This document shows positions 11,101-24,839 of a stretch of DNA of 64,000 bases, piece by piece (the stretch's first letter is position 1; every line of letters begins with the position of its first letter). The position numbers and the translations under genes were made by a program. Source of the DNA: Cyanophora paradoxa (Eukaryota > Glaucocystophyceae > Cyanophorales > Cyanophoraceae); assembly GCA_004431415.1 (NCBI GenBank), contig QPMI01000233.1:1-64000 (forward strand). Direction: 5' to 3'. A model generated the notes under the pieces. It had not been told where the DNA came from and searched no databases. It saw only the letters and a list, made by a program, of their open reading frames with translations.

Positions 11101-14100
11101 CTTGTCCGGCGGCTCGTGGATGGCGGCTAGCCCGTCCAGCGGGGGCTACAGGGTCGTCCACTCCTGCCGGACGTACCTGCAGGTGATCGCCTGCGAGCCG
11201 CGCGCCCCGGACCTGGAGGGGTACGGCGCGGCCCGCTGCGAGGACGGCTCGGGCTCCGGCGCCGTCATCGCGATCGCCGAGTCGGACCTGAGGGCGTGCC
11301 GCGCGGCGTACACGCGCGGCAGCATCCTGACGGGCAATGTGCGTCGTAAGGGCCCTCTATCTATCTAATTAACTTGATCGATATCTGTTTGAATGAATCT
11401 GTGGACAGGTGCGGCTGTCGGGGGCGGACTTTGACGACGCAGAGCGCGGCTCGACGCCGCGGCAGGTGCTCTCGGACCTCCTCCTCAGCTAGGAGCGGGG
11501 CGTGGCGGAGGCGCTAGGGCGGAGGCGAAAAGATAGGAGGCCGCCGCTGCGCCCCGCGCCCTCGCGATCGGCGACCGCCCCGCAGCTCCGCCTGGGGCCC
11601 TAAGCCCTCGTCCACGCAGGTGCTGGCGCGCCTGCTCGACGGCGCCGACGAGACGGAGTTTGTCAACGTGCTCCGCCGCCAGCTGCAGGAGTTCGTCGAC
11701 TACGCCAACGCCTCCGCCTACCAGGCGCGCTCGCATTCCGTAGCAGAATTTGATCCAGAGCTAAAGCTTGCTGCCTGCTCCCGGCCCGGCCCCGCCGTCG
11801 AGGCTCCGCCGCGCTGCGGCGATCTCACGCGGCGTTCTCGCGCAGGGCCCGGCGTACGAGGCGATCGTTCGGAGCCTGGAGGAGTCGGGCCTTGTGGAAG
11901 AGCTGGCCGCCCTCGATCGCGCCAAGGCCACCGCGCGGGCCCGCGCGGCTGCGGCCGCCCCCACTTCCGGCGGCGCGCAGCCGACGCCGGCGCCGGCGAG
12001 CGCGAGCCCGAGCCGGCGGCGGCGCCTCTCCCAGACCCGAACCATCGCGCGCACGGGCACGACGCGCACGGTTGTCGTCGAGAAGGTCTCCTCGGCCGCC
12101 GCGGAGAGCAAGAGCGAGGCAAAGGAAGGCGGGGAGGACGTTCCGGCTTCCGAGCGCACCCCCGGCGAGGCGCCCGAGCTCCAAAGCCAGGCGGCCGCCG
12201 GCCCCGTCGCCGACCCGCTCACCGCCTCGGGCGCCCGCCCCCGAGACGTGGCCGAGGCCGCCGGCCTGGCGCCCCCGACCCTCATGGACCTCGCCTGCGA
12301 CGCCTGCGCCGGCGTCGCCGCGCAGCTGTACACGGCTCTGAAGGACACGCTCATCAGGTGAGGGCTCTTATTTATACGATTATAATTACACCGTAGAATC
12401 CAGGAGCCGCAGCCGTTTATTACGGGCCCTCTCCTGCCCCAGGTCCGCCGGCCGCGCCCTTCTTCGCCCGCGGCGCCGCCCCCAACGTTAACGGCTTCCC
12501 GCCCCGCCCCGCTCCGCCCGGCAGCTTCGTGGGCAAGGCCATCGCGAGGCTCGACAAGGCGGCGACGGCGGCCGCCGGCAAAGACGCCCTCGCCACCGTG
12601 GTGCGCCCGCGCTACACACTATTAACGTTCATAAAATCACAAACCGACTAGAAGCCGAGCCAACTAAGAGCTGAGAAGAACTAATTAAATGAATACAAGA
12701 GCCCCCAGCCCTCCGCGAGCGCCTGCCATCCGGCGCCGAGGGCCCGGGCGCCCCGGCCCGCAGATGGCGCTGGACTCCCTGCCCGAGGCCCTCGACATGC
12801 TCGTCCTCGAGTGCTCCCGCGTCGTCCAGACCCGCGCCGACGCCGCCAGTGCGCACACGCCGGCGCGCTTTTACGGCTGCAACCGACCCGGCCTGGGACA
12901 GGCGGGACGAACAAGGGATGCACCCTGAAGCCGGGGGCCCTGCCGCCGGCCCTCGCCGAGAAGTTCGAGGCCGCCAAGACCCGCAAAACCCCCGACGGGG
13001 CCGACGCGCTGCCCGAGCGGCGGCCCGGCGCCGTGAACGTCTACGTCGAGTACGAGTCGGAGAAGGCCTGCGAGGAGTCCCTCAAGGCAAACGACGCGGT
13101 CGTGCAGGCGAGCGAGCGTCCCCTCTGATTTGTTTGCATTAGCGCATCCGTATCCGTACAACAGCGAAGTCGTAACGTCGACCGTACCCTCACTTGCAGG
13201 CGAGCGTCCAGGAGGGCGTGCAGCAGGCGGCGGGCGGGGGCATGGAGGAGCTCGCCGCGAACCAGATCGCCGTCGGCGAGCGGCGCTGCGTCCCCAAGCC
13301 CGCCGAGGGCCCCGCTTCTTCAGAGTCATCGTTCGACTCTGTCAACTCTGCCACGGGCCGCCGCCGCCTGCTCCAAAGCCCATCCAAGTACATCGGCGTC
13401 GTGCCTCTTCGGGTGACGTACGACGCGGCGAACGTGAACGCGCCGCTCCCGAGGGCGGTCAAGGCGGCCCTCGTCAACGCGAGCATCTCGGCGCTGGCGG
13501 GCGGCAGGGTCGTCAGCGTCTCGCCCGTCGAGCGGGCCCTCCTCGAGATCGTGGTCCTCGACGGCAACTCGTCTGCGGCGGCGGCGGTAGCGATCAAGGC
13601 GGCGCTCAGCCTGAACTGCACGGCCGGGGACGCCGCCTGCCTCGCGAAGCAGCAGGCCGGCGCCGCTGCCGCGTGCGCGGGCGCCGGCGCCAACGCGACG
13701 GCGTGCAAGGCCATCCAGGAGCGGCTGCTGCTTGCCTCGTGCGGGGCGCGCGGCGGCGCCGGCGGCTGCGGCGCCGCCCTCGGCCTCGTCTGCAAGAGCT
13801 CGCGCGCTGACGTGAAGGAGCTGTGCAAGTCCCTCGCGGTGCTTTCATTTGCTCTTGCTCGATTCGAATCGCTTAGCGTTTCTAATACTAAGTTCCCGAG
13901 CTCGGCTCGACTTTTCTTCACGTGATAATCTTTCCCCGCAGAGGCTGGCGGTGGATGCGCAGCGGAAGTACCTGGCCGCCAATTTCGCGACCCTCTTCCC
14001 CAAAGGCCGCCCCAGCTCCCTCCGCGTCTCCTTCGACGAGTCCCTCAGTGCGCCCCCGCCTCCGAATCCGAATTGATTAGAAGTTCTGCCCCCGCCGCCC

Positions 14101-16795
14101 CCGGCATAGGCCTGCCGCCCTCGAATCCGTTGCCGAAGAAGCGCTTCGAATTCGAATTCAAGGCCTGCTTAGCGAAATCCCCGCTCTCCTCGCCCCGCAG
14201 ACATGCTGGTGGTCTTCGTGCGCGGGGCCGAGTTCAGGGTCACCTCGATCAAGTCGCGCCTCCACATCCAGCACCCCAGCAGGGACGCCGTGCGCGCCCC
14301 CTAGAATGTTTCTCCCTCGAGCTTGGCGCCTCTCTCGTACCTGGCTAAGCGCGGGCGCAGTGCGTGGCGCGGCGCCGGGGCGACTGGAGGGGGTACCGCG
14401 TCGTGTTCCTGCGGCGGCTCGCGGCGGCGCTGAACGGGCTCCGCGCGGACTCGATCTACCCGACGTCCATCCGCGCCGGGGCGAGCTACGCCTGCGACGC
14501 CGCCGGCCGCGGCTCCGTCACCATCGAGGTCCGCGAAATCGATCCTCGTTTAGTACTCGCACCTTGAACCTAATGTTATTGCATGCAATTAAATTATACC
14601 TTCAACACTAAGTCTTTCTGTAGCCTTATAAATACTAATTATATAAGTTAAGCGCGGGCGCCGGCGTCTTTCCATGGCCACTACTCCCGCCTTGGGCCTC
14701 GTTTGTATTCGCGGTCCCGAACCTTCAGCTTGCGCCCTTCAACGGCTTTGAGAAGCTGACCTTTATATAGCTGGCCTTGAATCTTGTATTACTTCGTACT
14801 CGCGCCTTGAACCTGATTTGTTAATATTCGCGGCTCCGCTGCTTTTCTTTCATTAAATTATACCTTCGACTTAAGTCTTTCTCCCTTTACTTTGAGCCTT
14901 AGACGTGGGTGCCTCGGGCCTCTTTTTTGGCTTCGAGGTCCCGAACCTTGAGCTTGCGCCCTTCAACAGCTCTGAGAAGCTGACCTCTCTCGCCCCATTT
15001 CTCTGCCTTTTCCCACACGTTTTCCCAGATCCTGGACGACATGTCCGGGGGCGACGTCGCCTCCCTCCCGGAGGCGCGGCGGGCGGCGGGCACCTTCCGC
15101 TTCCTCTCGGAGCGCGTCGCCTCCCCCGGCGGCCTCTCGGTGCGACCGGCTTCTCATAAGAGCATACAATTATAAGAGGGCCGGATCGCACAGCTCTTCC
15201 CTCTTATAATATAATCCAGCTGGATCCAAAGAAGTGAGAGGGCTGGATCCCCGGCGGCCTCTCGGTGCGGCCTTGGGATCCAGCCCTCTCACTTCTTTGG
15301 ATCCGGCCTCTCAGCCCTCATAAGAGCATACAATCATTAGAGGGCCGGATCGCATATAATTATATATATAAGCATACAGCTCTTCCCTCTTATGATTAGC
15401 CCTCTTATAATTGCTTGGCTGGCTTAGCTTAGCCAGCTAAGCTAAGCTAAGCTATATATAAGAGGGCTAATTATAAATATAAGATAGAGCTTGGCTGGCG
15501 CTCTGTCTGCCGCACGGCGCGCGCCGCTCGCCCGGAGCCGAACTTTATTCGTACCCGACTTCGTTCGCGCAGGTGGACGGCCTCCGCATCGTTCAGGTCG
15601 GCGGCTCCGAGCCCAAGCAGGCGAGCGCTCCCCGCCCCCCCAAGGCGAACGTTCCCCTCCCCGTTCCCCGTTCACCTTCGTTCGCAGGCGACGCGCCTCT
15701 TCCTCCGCGACGAGGACATGGCCTTCACGGCGGGCGTACCCCTCGTCCCCGCCCTCCCCTCGACCCGCACCTTCCTCGTACCCGTCCCCGCCGCCTGCGC
15801 CGTCCGCTACCCCCCGCCCCCCTTCCCCCTCCCCCTCGCGCGCCCCGGTCTGAACTGATCCGGTACCCCAGAACTTCACGGAGGGGTACCTGGCCAACGA
15901 CGACGACGTCGACTTCGACGGCGCCCTCGTCGAGTACTCCATCGCCGGTGCCCGCGTACCCCCCTCCTCCGCTACCCAAAAAGGCCTCACCTGCACGTAT
16001 TTAACTTTCCCGCAGGGGAGCTGCACCGGATCCTGAACGGGAGCGTGCCCGGCGTCGCCCGCACCTCCCTCCACGTCGCAAACGTCTCCTGCGCCGCCGG
16101 CGGGTCCGCCCGCCCTCCCTTCCCTCCCTCCCTCCCTCCCTTCCTTCCTTCCTGCCCCTAACACCTTTCTTCTTCCGATGCGCAGCATCGCGCTCCGGGT
16201 GGCGCTGGGCATGCCGGCAAACGACACCTCAGACAGCGGCCTCTACCTCCCCGAGGCCTTGGACCCGCCCGGGGCCCCCGCAGGCGCCGGTGAGCCGGCA
16301 TTCTACCTTGGAATTTTCCCGTCTCCTTTTAGCGTTTAGATCAGATTTCTTACTCGCGGTCTTCGAATTTGCAGGCGGCAGCGCGGCCGCGACCCCTGCG
16401 CCGACGGCCCTCCCGGCCGCGTCCAACGCCAACCGCACCCGCCGCGCCCTCCTCCTCGCCGCGCGCCGGCGCCTGGGGCAGGCCGGCCCCTGCGCGCCCG
16501 GCGCCGGCTACGGCGCCTGCCTCAGCAACCAGCTCAACGTGCGTCCGCCCGCACTCATGATCAGCGACCCCGGCTGACGGACCCGACCCCGGCGCCCCTG
16601 CGTTCGTATTCGCAGCTGGCGCTCGCGAGGACGAAGCTCTTCGGGCTGTACGCTGCGAGCGCGGAGGGCGTCTCCAGCGCCGCCGCGGCCCCCGCGGCCC
16701 CCGGCGCCCTGTCCCTCGCGGCCGCCCTAGCCCTCGCGCTCGCGGCCGGCCTCGCCGCCGCCTTCGAATTCGAGTTCGCGCTCCGCCGCCCGTAG
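5186..16795 (+). CDS. Giant secreted or surface glycoprotein with C-terminal membrane anchor
   Basis: The ATG at 5186 opens a Pro/Arg-rich leader followed by a hydrophobic core (LALLALLAALALATLF) and small residues, read as a signal peptide. More than 40 exons follow, about 2,000 codons in all, with consistent reading frame up to TAG at 16793-16795. The last exon (from about 16617) carries a hydrophobic stretch (LSLAAALALALAAGLAAAF) and a short FEFEFALRRP tail, suggesting a type I membrane protein or a GPI-anchor signal. The ectodomain has many N-glycosylation sequons (NCT, NAS, NGT, NRT, NAT, NFT, NDT), scattered cysteines and a Ser/Arg/Glu-rich region near 11950-12230. I recognise no known domain; a cell-covering or adhesion glycoprotein is inference. 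At least six introns use GC donors (near 7536, 8511, 8895, 11725, 13108, 15621). It converges on the next gene, 457 bp away. Confidence 0.75.
15126..15400. repeat. Intronic fold-back with duplicated splice-donor junction in the loop
   Basis: Two perfect 29-bp arms, 15222-15250 and 15276-15304, are inverted around a 25-nt loop. The first 19 nt of the loop (15251-15269) are identical to 15126-15144, which spans the end of the upstream exon and its GTGCG donor. Flanking A/T-rich sequence with ATAAGAGCATACAAT and AGAGGGCCGGATCGCA is present twice as a direct repeat (about 15157-15209 and 15319-15398). Confidence 0.85.
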
Positions 16796-17252
16796 GTGCA
16801 CGTGGCGCCCGGCCCGGCTCCGGACAAAGTGCACCCGGAAAGCAGAGCCAGAAAGGCCCTGTTATAGCTAAATATTTAGATATGAACGGTCGGACGAGCA
16901 TTCGTAGTACTAGTTAATAATAATTTCTTCGACGGTTTAAACTCTGCGCAGAGAGCAGCAATTAGGTTAGTTTATCTCCCTAACTAATCACATGTTAATT
17001 ACAGAATCATGCTGTAACGATATTGTGAGGAAGAAGAATATAATAAGTACTAGCCAGGCCTAGGAGCGGTTCTGGGGTCGCAAGCAAGCCCGCACGCACA
17101 CATGTACACGTTTCGGCCAGCTGCAGACTCCTCACATATGCTGATTGCCAAGCCCACCGAACAGGACGAGCAGTACCATGTACCAAGCACTACCTGCTGA
17201 TAAACTAGCTATAGTGTGCTAACAAACTAGAAACTGAGGGGACAGGAGCGGA
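16796..17252. other. Convergent intergenic spacer
   Basis: A 457-bp AT-richer spacer between the stop codons of two converging genes. It presumably contains both 3' UTRs and poly(A) sites. I see no gene, and no single clear polyadenylation signal that I would commit to. Confidence 0.6.
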
Positions 17253-20200
17253 TCAAAGGTTCACAACAGCCGGCTTCCAATCCTGCAGCTGGTAAGGAGG
17301 CTTCCCGTTCGGGTTGGATTGACGGTAGCCGTTCTTGTGGCGGCGGTGAACGTCCGAATCGTAGACGTACGCAGCTGAAGACGCTGGGCGCGACCGATCG
17401 CGAGACTGCGATGCGAACATCTCCCGGCGGCTTCCCCGCGCGCAGCTCCGGGCCCGAGAGTACACAGATTTCGTTGCGAGCTGCGCAGATAGAGGCGTGG
17501 ACTTCGATTAGGTTTCTCGAAAACAAGCAGCCAAACTGCGAGAGTGCAACTCACCTGGAGCAGCGGCCAGCTCGCGATGAGTTGGTTCAGCATCAGGAGC
17601 GCGCTTTTGGCGAGACTGCGCGAACGAAGTTTGGACGATCAATTCATATTCATGCGCATGTGCGAATTAAAATAATAAAAGGAGAAGAGGAACCAGAGCC
17701 CGATGGCGGCGTTGATGCAGGTAGTCGCGAACGGGTCTTCAGGGTCCAAGGCGGCGGCCTGAAATTAAAGTACCACGAATATTAATCGTTAGATGTCGCG
17801 AAATGGATAGGGTCTCGTAAGGGCGCGCCTGGCGGAGGCAGATGAGGATGGGGACGTCGGCCGCGTTGAGGACGAAGCAGAGGAAGTGGTCGTAACGGTT
17901 GCGGAAGGGGCGCCCAACGACGATCCAGAGCTGAGGGCCGGGGGCGTCGCGGGAGCTTGTTTGGAATTTTGTAATATATGAGAAGAAGAAGAATCATTTC
18001 GAATAATACATACCTGCTCGACCAAGACAAAGACGAGCGCGACGGCCGTCTGTACGTGTGGAATAGTTAATAAATCGCGATCGATTGCGGTTCCCCATCG
18101 GGGGCCGCGGCCGCGCGAGAGAATGCAGAAGCGTACCTCGCCAATCGCCAGCGACGACGTGGCTTCCTCGGTCGCTGGATTGCGAGTTCGAATTCAGAGA
18201 TCTATAGCCGCAGTGCGCACGCGATATCAGATTTATAGCTCGCACCCATTGTCGCGACCACAACCGCCAGGCAGACTTTCTTTGCGATGTCCCTGCCGAT
18301 AAGTCGTTTACTCCGGATCTGGAAGAGGTGCCAGATGGAAATCAAAGGAGCGCACCAAACGCCGAACAGGAACCCGAGCCCCTGGTACCGCTTCGCGATT
18401 GAAAGAAACCGCATTGGATTCGGGCTTGAAAGCTCTTATAAATGTAATTAAATTGCGCGCGGCGCCGGCGCACGTAATCGACGAAGAGGACGGCAAAGGC
18501 AACGCGGAAGCGGTAGCGACTGAAAAGGCGCCGCTTGTCCTCCTCAAGCTGGTCCTCCGGCACGTTAATCTGAATTCGAAGAAGTTAAAGAAAGACAACA
18601 GTCGATGCGAAGTCGGATGCTCTGGGATCAAGCTTAAGTTTAAGCTTGAGTTAATGTTAACTTTAAGCTTAAGTGAATGTTAATTATATCGTAAACGTTA
18701 AGCTTGATCTTAAGCTTCTCGCACCTGCCACTCGCCAAAGTCCTCGAAAAGCCACTCCCAGAGGGCCGAGGCGCAGGAACCAGCCCTCTCCCAGAGCAGG
18801 ACCCCTTTCGTGCGGCCGGTTACACTCCATGCGTCCCGCAGACGCTGGCTGAGCGGAGCGCCCTGCATGAAACAGGCGAAAAGGCGATCATCAGCATGAG
18901 ATGAATAGTAAAAACAACAAGATCATGAATGGACGAAAAGAATGGACGAAAAGACGTCGACGCGCCAGTGTCGCAACTTCGAAGACGGTCGCTCTCTCCA
19001 CATAAAGGGTGCTGTGCCGGAGCGTTTAGATTATGGACCGATTATAGCCACATTTGCATGAGTCACTGGAAACAAAATGGCGGACTAGGACACATAGATT
19101 GCGGCCGCCAAGAAGCTCCCACATCCAGCCACAAAGATAATGGCCGCCGTAACTCCCAAATATCCAGCGTCGAAGTAGGCTGTCATCGCCCTGCATGCGA
19201 AAATTTGTTCAGATTAACCGGTACGTAAACGAGGCATTGCCCTAGGTAAATTGAAGGCGCACGCTCCAATGGCAAGCCCCTCGAGCGCAGTGTACGCGAT
19301 AACGACCTGAGACGAACGAACACAGTCGAACTCAAAATTAAACTATAGCTAATAATATCGTCTGATATCGAGGACGCAAGCCCCACCTGGCCGCGAGGCA
19401 GCCGGAAATCCCGGGGCGGGCGCTTTCCCGTATTCCAACGCCAGAGATAAAAAACGATAAGCTGCAGCAGACCGATCTGTCGAGAGAGAGGCGGTCAATG
19501 GAATCGGTGTTCGAGCGAGCACATGACCTCGCACCGCGCCAGTGATGATGCCAGTGTAAAAGAGACCTGAGAAACGTCATGCGAGGGCGCGCGGAGTTTA
19601 CGGCAGGGGCGGAAGCGGCCTCACTCTCTTGGAGCCGCTCGCTCGAGTACTCGGCGCTGCTGCTCGCCGCGATGTCACGGGCAGAGAGCAGCGCCCGGCC
19701 CCGCGGGGCGGGCGTTATCGTCGGCGCCGGGGTCGGAGCCGGGGGCCAGCGCGGCCTCCCCGAGTAGGCCGCCGCGAAGGGAAGCGGGAAGTAGAGGAGC
19801 GTCCAGTCGAGCTTGCTGGAGCAGTTGGCGTATGCGCTCTGCCTCCCGCCGAAGAACACGGAGTAGACTGTCGCGACAAGCCACCATCAAGTTAAAACTC
19901 AAACACAAAAACGAGCAGATTTATAAGAGATCAAAGCTCGCGATCACAAGCGAACTGGGCGGAGTTGACGATGGTTTTCGCGCCAAGGCCGATGCTGTTG
20001 GATCCCGTCAGGCTCGACGAGACGCCGCTCGCCGCCGCGAGGCCCACCTGCCGATCGATCCCGAAATTAAACGACGGCAGAGAAAAGCAGTGTGCTTGCA
20101 GTGTGAATGGCTCACGGATACGGCCGTCATAACTGTGATCGCCTGGCCAGCCTTATCTCCAAGCTCGGGGTCTGTTCGGTCGACGTCTTAGCAGTTGGAA

Positions 20201-23200
20201 GCATTTGAGCACCAAAGAGCGCGCGTGCGCAGACCTCCTCGGGAGGCGCGCTGGATGACGAAGTTGGGGCTCTCTCCAGACGCGATGAGCAGCGAGAAAT
20301 CGCCTGTACGGACGCGTGCAATGTATACGTATGAATCGGCATTGGATTTGGCGATCGCAACAATCGATGCGCCTATAGCTATGCGCCAAGAGTAGCTATA
20401 TATATAGGGTTCATGCTCACCCGCTGTTCCTGGCTGCTGCTGCTGCTGCTGCTGGAGGATGCCGCGGCGGCCCGTGGCGAGCGAGACGATGTCCGGGCGG
20501 GCCCGGAGCTGATCATCGGATCGAATGCGTCAGACCAGCTGCTGCTGAATTCAAGTCCAGCCACAGACCTCTAGGCGCAGGAAGTAGACGTCGCGATCCA
20601 GGCGCTCCGGGAGCTGAACAGCCGCCGGCCCGTTCCTCGGGAGCGCGTCCGCGATCACGGTCATGTTCTTCGCGGGATCGAATCCGGAGGAGTGTGCAAT
20701 ATTTCATGTTAAGCGAGAATCCCCACAAGGAGACGCGTTCCGCAAGAAGCGCGCACTGCGGCAGGGCGCTTGCCAGAGAAGCGGAGGAGCACGGCAGAGT
20801 ATCGGAAGGCCTGAAGAATAATCGTAGAATTCGAAAGAACGCTCTGGATAAAGGGCGAGAGCGCAGGGCATGCGCACCTGGGAGGCGACGGCGGCGTACT
20901 GGCTCAGGTCGGGCAGGCCCGCCAGCTCGAAGGGGATGGCGTCTCCCGGGGCGAAGGCGGGCAGGCCGCCCACCGTCCGCACCGGCTGCGCTCCGCTGGT
21001 GAGCTGCGGAGCCGATCGCGAGTCGCTCGAGATCGATCGACCGCACCTTGGTCGCAGTTGGGGCGAAACCAGAAGCGGAGCTCGAGGCGGAGACGGCGAC
21101 GGTCACCGAGACGCGCACGTCCACGCGAACGACGATCTGCGCATGCGCGCCCGCGCAGCTTCAATTCGGACCTTCGAATTCGGAGTTCGAGCCTCGATTC
21201 GAGGGCTGCGACGGGTTAACCTTGACGCCGGAAGTCGGAACGCGGACGACGACTAGGCCCCGTCAGGCGCGGTCAGCGCGCGCTAGGCGCTGTCGGTGGT
21301 GCGGGCAGGTATGGCGCACTTGGTCCCACGTAAGTCGAAAAGGCGAAGGAGCCGTTCTCAGAGCGGCCCGTCGCCCGCTCCACCACCCGCAGCCTGAGCC
21401 TGCGCGCGGGTATATAAGACTCGGCGAGGAATTTCGAACTGTGAATTTATTTGAAGCCGTTTGTGCCCGGCCGCACGTGAAGAAGGCCGGCGCAGGCCCC
21501 GCGGCCGCGAGGGCGGCGCCCGAGATGTTGAGGCGGGGGCTGGCGAGGCCCGTCGGGTCGAAGGCGGCGGGAGGCAGCGCCGGCCCCGACGTCTGCCGCC
21601 ACTCGAACGCGTACGCGTCGGCGCCTGATGGGTTTTAAATATTTGGGATGGCGATTGGTACGAATCCGGGGCAGTGACAGACGCAGCGCGTGCACCGTAA
21701 GCGTCGAGTGCTGCGAGAAGCACGTAGGGGAGGGGCAGGCTCGCGCGCCCGTCCGCGCCGATGCCTGCGATCGCGCGGATCGCCAGGGAGCCCGACGGGC
21801 CTGGCACCTGCGCCGGCGTCCTGTGTACGTGGCGACGAACTCGTCAGGGCGGGGACGCCCTGTGAGTAGAAAGCTGTGCGGAATCGAACCCCGGTATCGG
21901 TATCGGCGTAGCGAGCGGAGTCGGGCCCAGGGGCGGTTGAGCCGAGGAGCCTGCAGCCGGCGAAGGAGAAGGAGAAGGCGTGGGGCTCGCGATCGCCGGT
22001 GGGATCGCCGAAGGAGACGGGGACGGGGAGGCGGTGGGGGAGGGGGAGGGGGTGGCGGAGGCGGTGGGGCTCGGGGAGGGCGACGGCGTGGGCGGCGGAG
22101 GCCCGCAGTACGGGTTCGGCTCCGGCCAGACCTGGGCCCCCGCCGGGAGCGCCGCGGGCGCTCCGAAGAGCCGGTGCGCGTAGATTGTATGAGGCGCGTC
22201 TATATCGGAGTCAAAACATTTTGAGGACTTGATCATGATCATGATATCGCATTTGAATATTTAAATGGCGAACCAGGCGTTTCTTCGTATCCCCACGTTG
22301 CGTAAACGGCGCCCGCGGAGTTCACGCCAGCGACGAGCCACATGGATTCATCGCTCAACTTCGCGATATTTTCCGAACAGGTTCTGCGGTTTCGCGCGCG
22401 CCTCAAAGTGTGAGAAGACCCGTCGCGATCGTGCGAAATAGGTCAGTTGTGCGCACAACAGAGGAGTTGGTATGAAGCCTTGGATAGTGGACACGAACGC
22501 ACCCCCCGGCGCGATCCATCCCCACTCCCCCCCTAAAAGCGGAGCCCGTCAGGGGCTGTCCGGACCCGGGCCCCACGCTCTGCACGATATTCCGCACCGG
22601 TCTCGTTGTAGACCACAAGGATCGCAGGGTTGCCCGAGGAAGAGGTCACCAGGCGGAAGTTGCTGCGGACCGAAGACCGGCGTCACCGCTACGGTCGCGG
22701 CTCCCACGGGCAGAATTTGACATTGTATATATCCACAACCATAAATTGAATTATCCGTCAACCTTCCGCTGGCGAATGGCGAATTCGAACCTCCCGCTGG
22801 CGACAACAGTGATTGAGTAGAGCATCCCCGTGGTCCGTGCGAAGCGGGTCGACGTGTTCGCCACGAGGTCCACCTGCGCATGCGTTTCAGATGTCTATTA
22901 TAATTATAGAAGAGAGCTTGTGAGATTATGGTTTTCAGATTAGACCTGCGTTTCAGATTATATACATAAGAGCTTGTTCTTGATCACAGGTCTGTAGCTA
23001 GAAGAGAGAGATGAGATCTAGATGTCGCAGCGCTGGCGCGTATGCGCACCTTCCAGACATTGAACCCCGCCGAGGCGAAGAACGTGAGGGGCTCGAGGGG
23101 GTGTACCGCCAGACCGTTGGGGAAGGGATTGTTGCTTGGTGTCACCTGCCGTTCGTCCCGGTAGCCGGTGCCTTCGCGGTGGCGCCATATGCATCAGCTG

Positions 23201-24839
23201 TATTCCCAGACCGATACTACTCTTTAGGCCGCCGCTTTTGCAGCTTCTTTTAATTTGTAATCAAAACTACGATTTATATCTGAAGCCTTATTACCGTCGA
23301 GAGCGACGCTGCCGAGACGGTTCTCCGTTCCGCCCCCGGTCCTGTACTGGAAGTAAAGACCTGCTCCAAAGCCGTCATGCGCATGCATTTGTGCATTTTG
23401 TGCGCGCCCGCTACAGTGCGCACGCTGTCCTGGCGTGTTGTCGGATGAAATCGAGACCGCCAAATTGTTGGGTCGATTTTGGAAGAGTGTCTGGGGGCCG
23501 CTGTTGTAGACTTGGGAGACTGCCAGCGTGTTGAGGTTAATCTTGCGGATGAAGCCGAAAAAGGTGGGGTTCGTAAACAACTAGACCCCGGCCCATCGCA
23601 ATGACCGCAACAAATCAGATCGATCAAGTTGCTCAAAAGAATCGAGATATCGAGATTGACTCGTCGAGTTGCTCACGTGTTCGACGAAGTAGATCTCCGA
23701 CGCAGAGACAATCGCCATTCCCTGAACGTATCCGATGCTGCTCGCGATAGCCCCCAAAGATCGAAATACGTATACATTAAAGCTCATGAACAGCGAATTG
23801 TCTGATAATATAAGTAAGAACGGACGTGGCAGAGGACCCGACACCGTCGACCGAGGCGATCGTCTGCCGGCTAAGGACGCCCGGCTGGCCGGCCAGGATT
23901 TGCGCGCTGCAGTTCGAGTCGAACCGGATCTGCGCCCGCGGAAATAGAAATATCAATCGGGATGCATATGCGGACCCAGATCCAGATCTAGAGCCGCGGC
24001 CGGCCAGGACGGACTGACCAGGACGTCCGACGTGAATAAGTAGAGCATGTCATCGAACGGGCTGCGAGTCACCGTCCACGGGAGGTTAAAATATTTAATT
24101 TGAGGCGCGCGCGTATTACAACGTGGAGTTTGTTGATGATCAGCGGGGTATAGATCGAAGCATATAAAATCAAATAAACAAAGCGAACCTGTACTGCATC
24201 GCTGCGCACGCGCACGAGCGAGCATGCGCACGGTCATGCATTTGAATTGTGTGGACAGGCGGCTCGCGCGTGCTTCCAATTACCCATCGCGCCCGCCAGA
24301 GCCGTGTTGTTGAACTGGCCTGTACGCGCCCCGGGCGTGAGCGCGCTTCAGGCTTCGACCTTGATCATGACCTCTCTGGCGCCCGGCCCGCGGGGCGGCG
24401 CCAGCGGCGGCCGCGCGCGCGCACCTGCGACCGTCCTCTCGTGGAACGTCGAGTTGAGGCGCCCCGCACAGAAGCGGTAGCTGGTGTGCCCCGCGTACCC
24501 CGTGTTCTCGCTGGCGTTCGGCTGCCCGTAGAGCGTGCCCTCGAACGTGTATGTGGGCGCCATTCCGTACGGGTCGGCGGTCAGCGTCTGCACGCGCGCA
24601 CGCGCGCGCGGGCGGATCTCAATCAGAACTTTTCAGTTCCGACGTCCGAGTTGACATGCGCATGCTCTAGTTCTTGACTCGCCGTGCCGCAAACCGGATT
24701 GCCGGATTGCGCACGCGGAGCCGTTTCGATTGCGAACCTCGGGGAAAGCTGGCGCGGCGGAGGCTTGCCATCCTCGCGGCCGCCCCGCCGCCGCGAGCAC
24801 CGCCAGGAGGAAGGCGAGCCGAACGGCGGAGAAGCGCAT
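17253..24839 (-). CDS. Polytopic surface protein: propeller-like ectodomain, Pro/Ser linker, REJ/PKD-like segment, multi-pass C-terminus
   Basis: The ATG at 24839 gives a signal peptide (MRFSAVRLAFLLAVLAAAG). About 35 exons and 1,200 codons run to TGA at 17253. In order they encode: short beta-rich repeats such as PFDDMLYLFTSDVL, GMAIVSASEIYFVEH and NGLAVHPLEPLTFF, which look like propeller blades (about 24600-22300); a Pro/Ser linker (about 22180-21840); YAFEWRQTSGPALPPAAF followed by PTGLASPRLNISGAAL, like REJ/PKD domains (about 21618-21490); a Gln7 tract (about 20450); then roughly eight to ten hydrophobic segments from 19490 down to 17560, including LWIVVGRPFRNRYDHFLCF. The cytoplasmic tail is Arg/Ser-rich and ends QDWKPAVVNL. 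The RPFRNR element is reminiscent of TRP/Flc-type membrane proteins, so a mechanosensory channel or receptor is possible but unproven. One intron uses a GC donor (17828). Confidence 0.7.
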
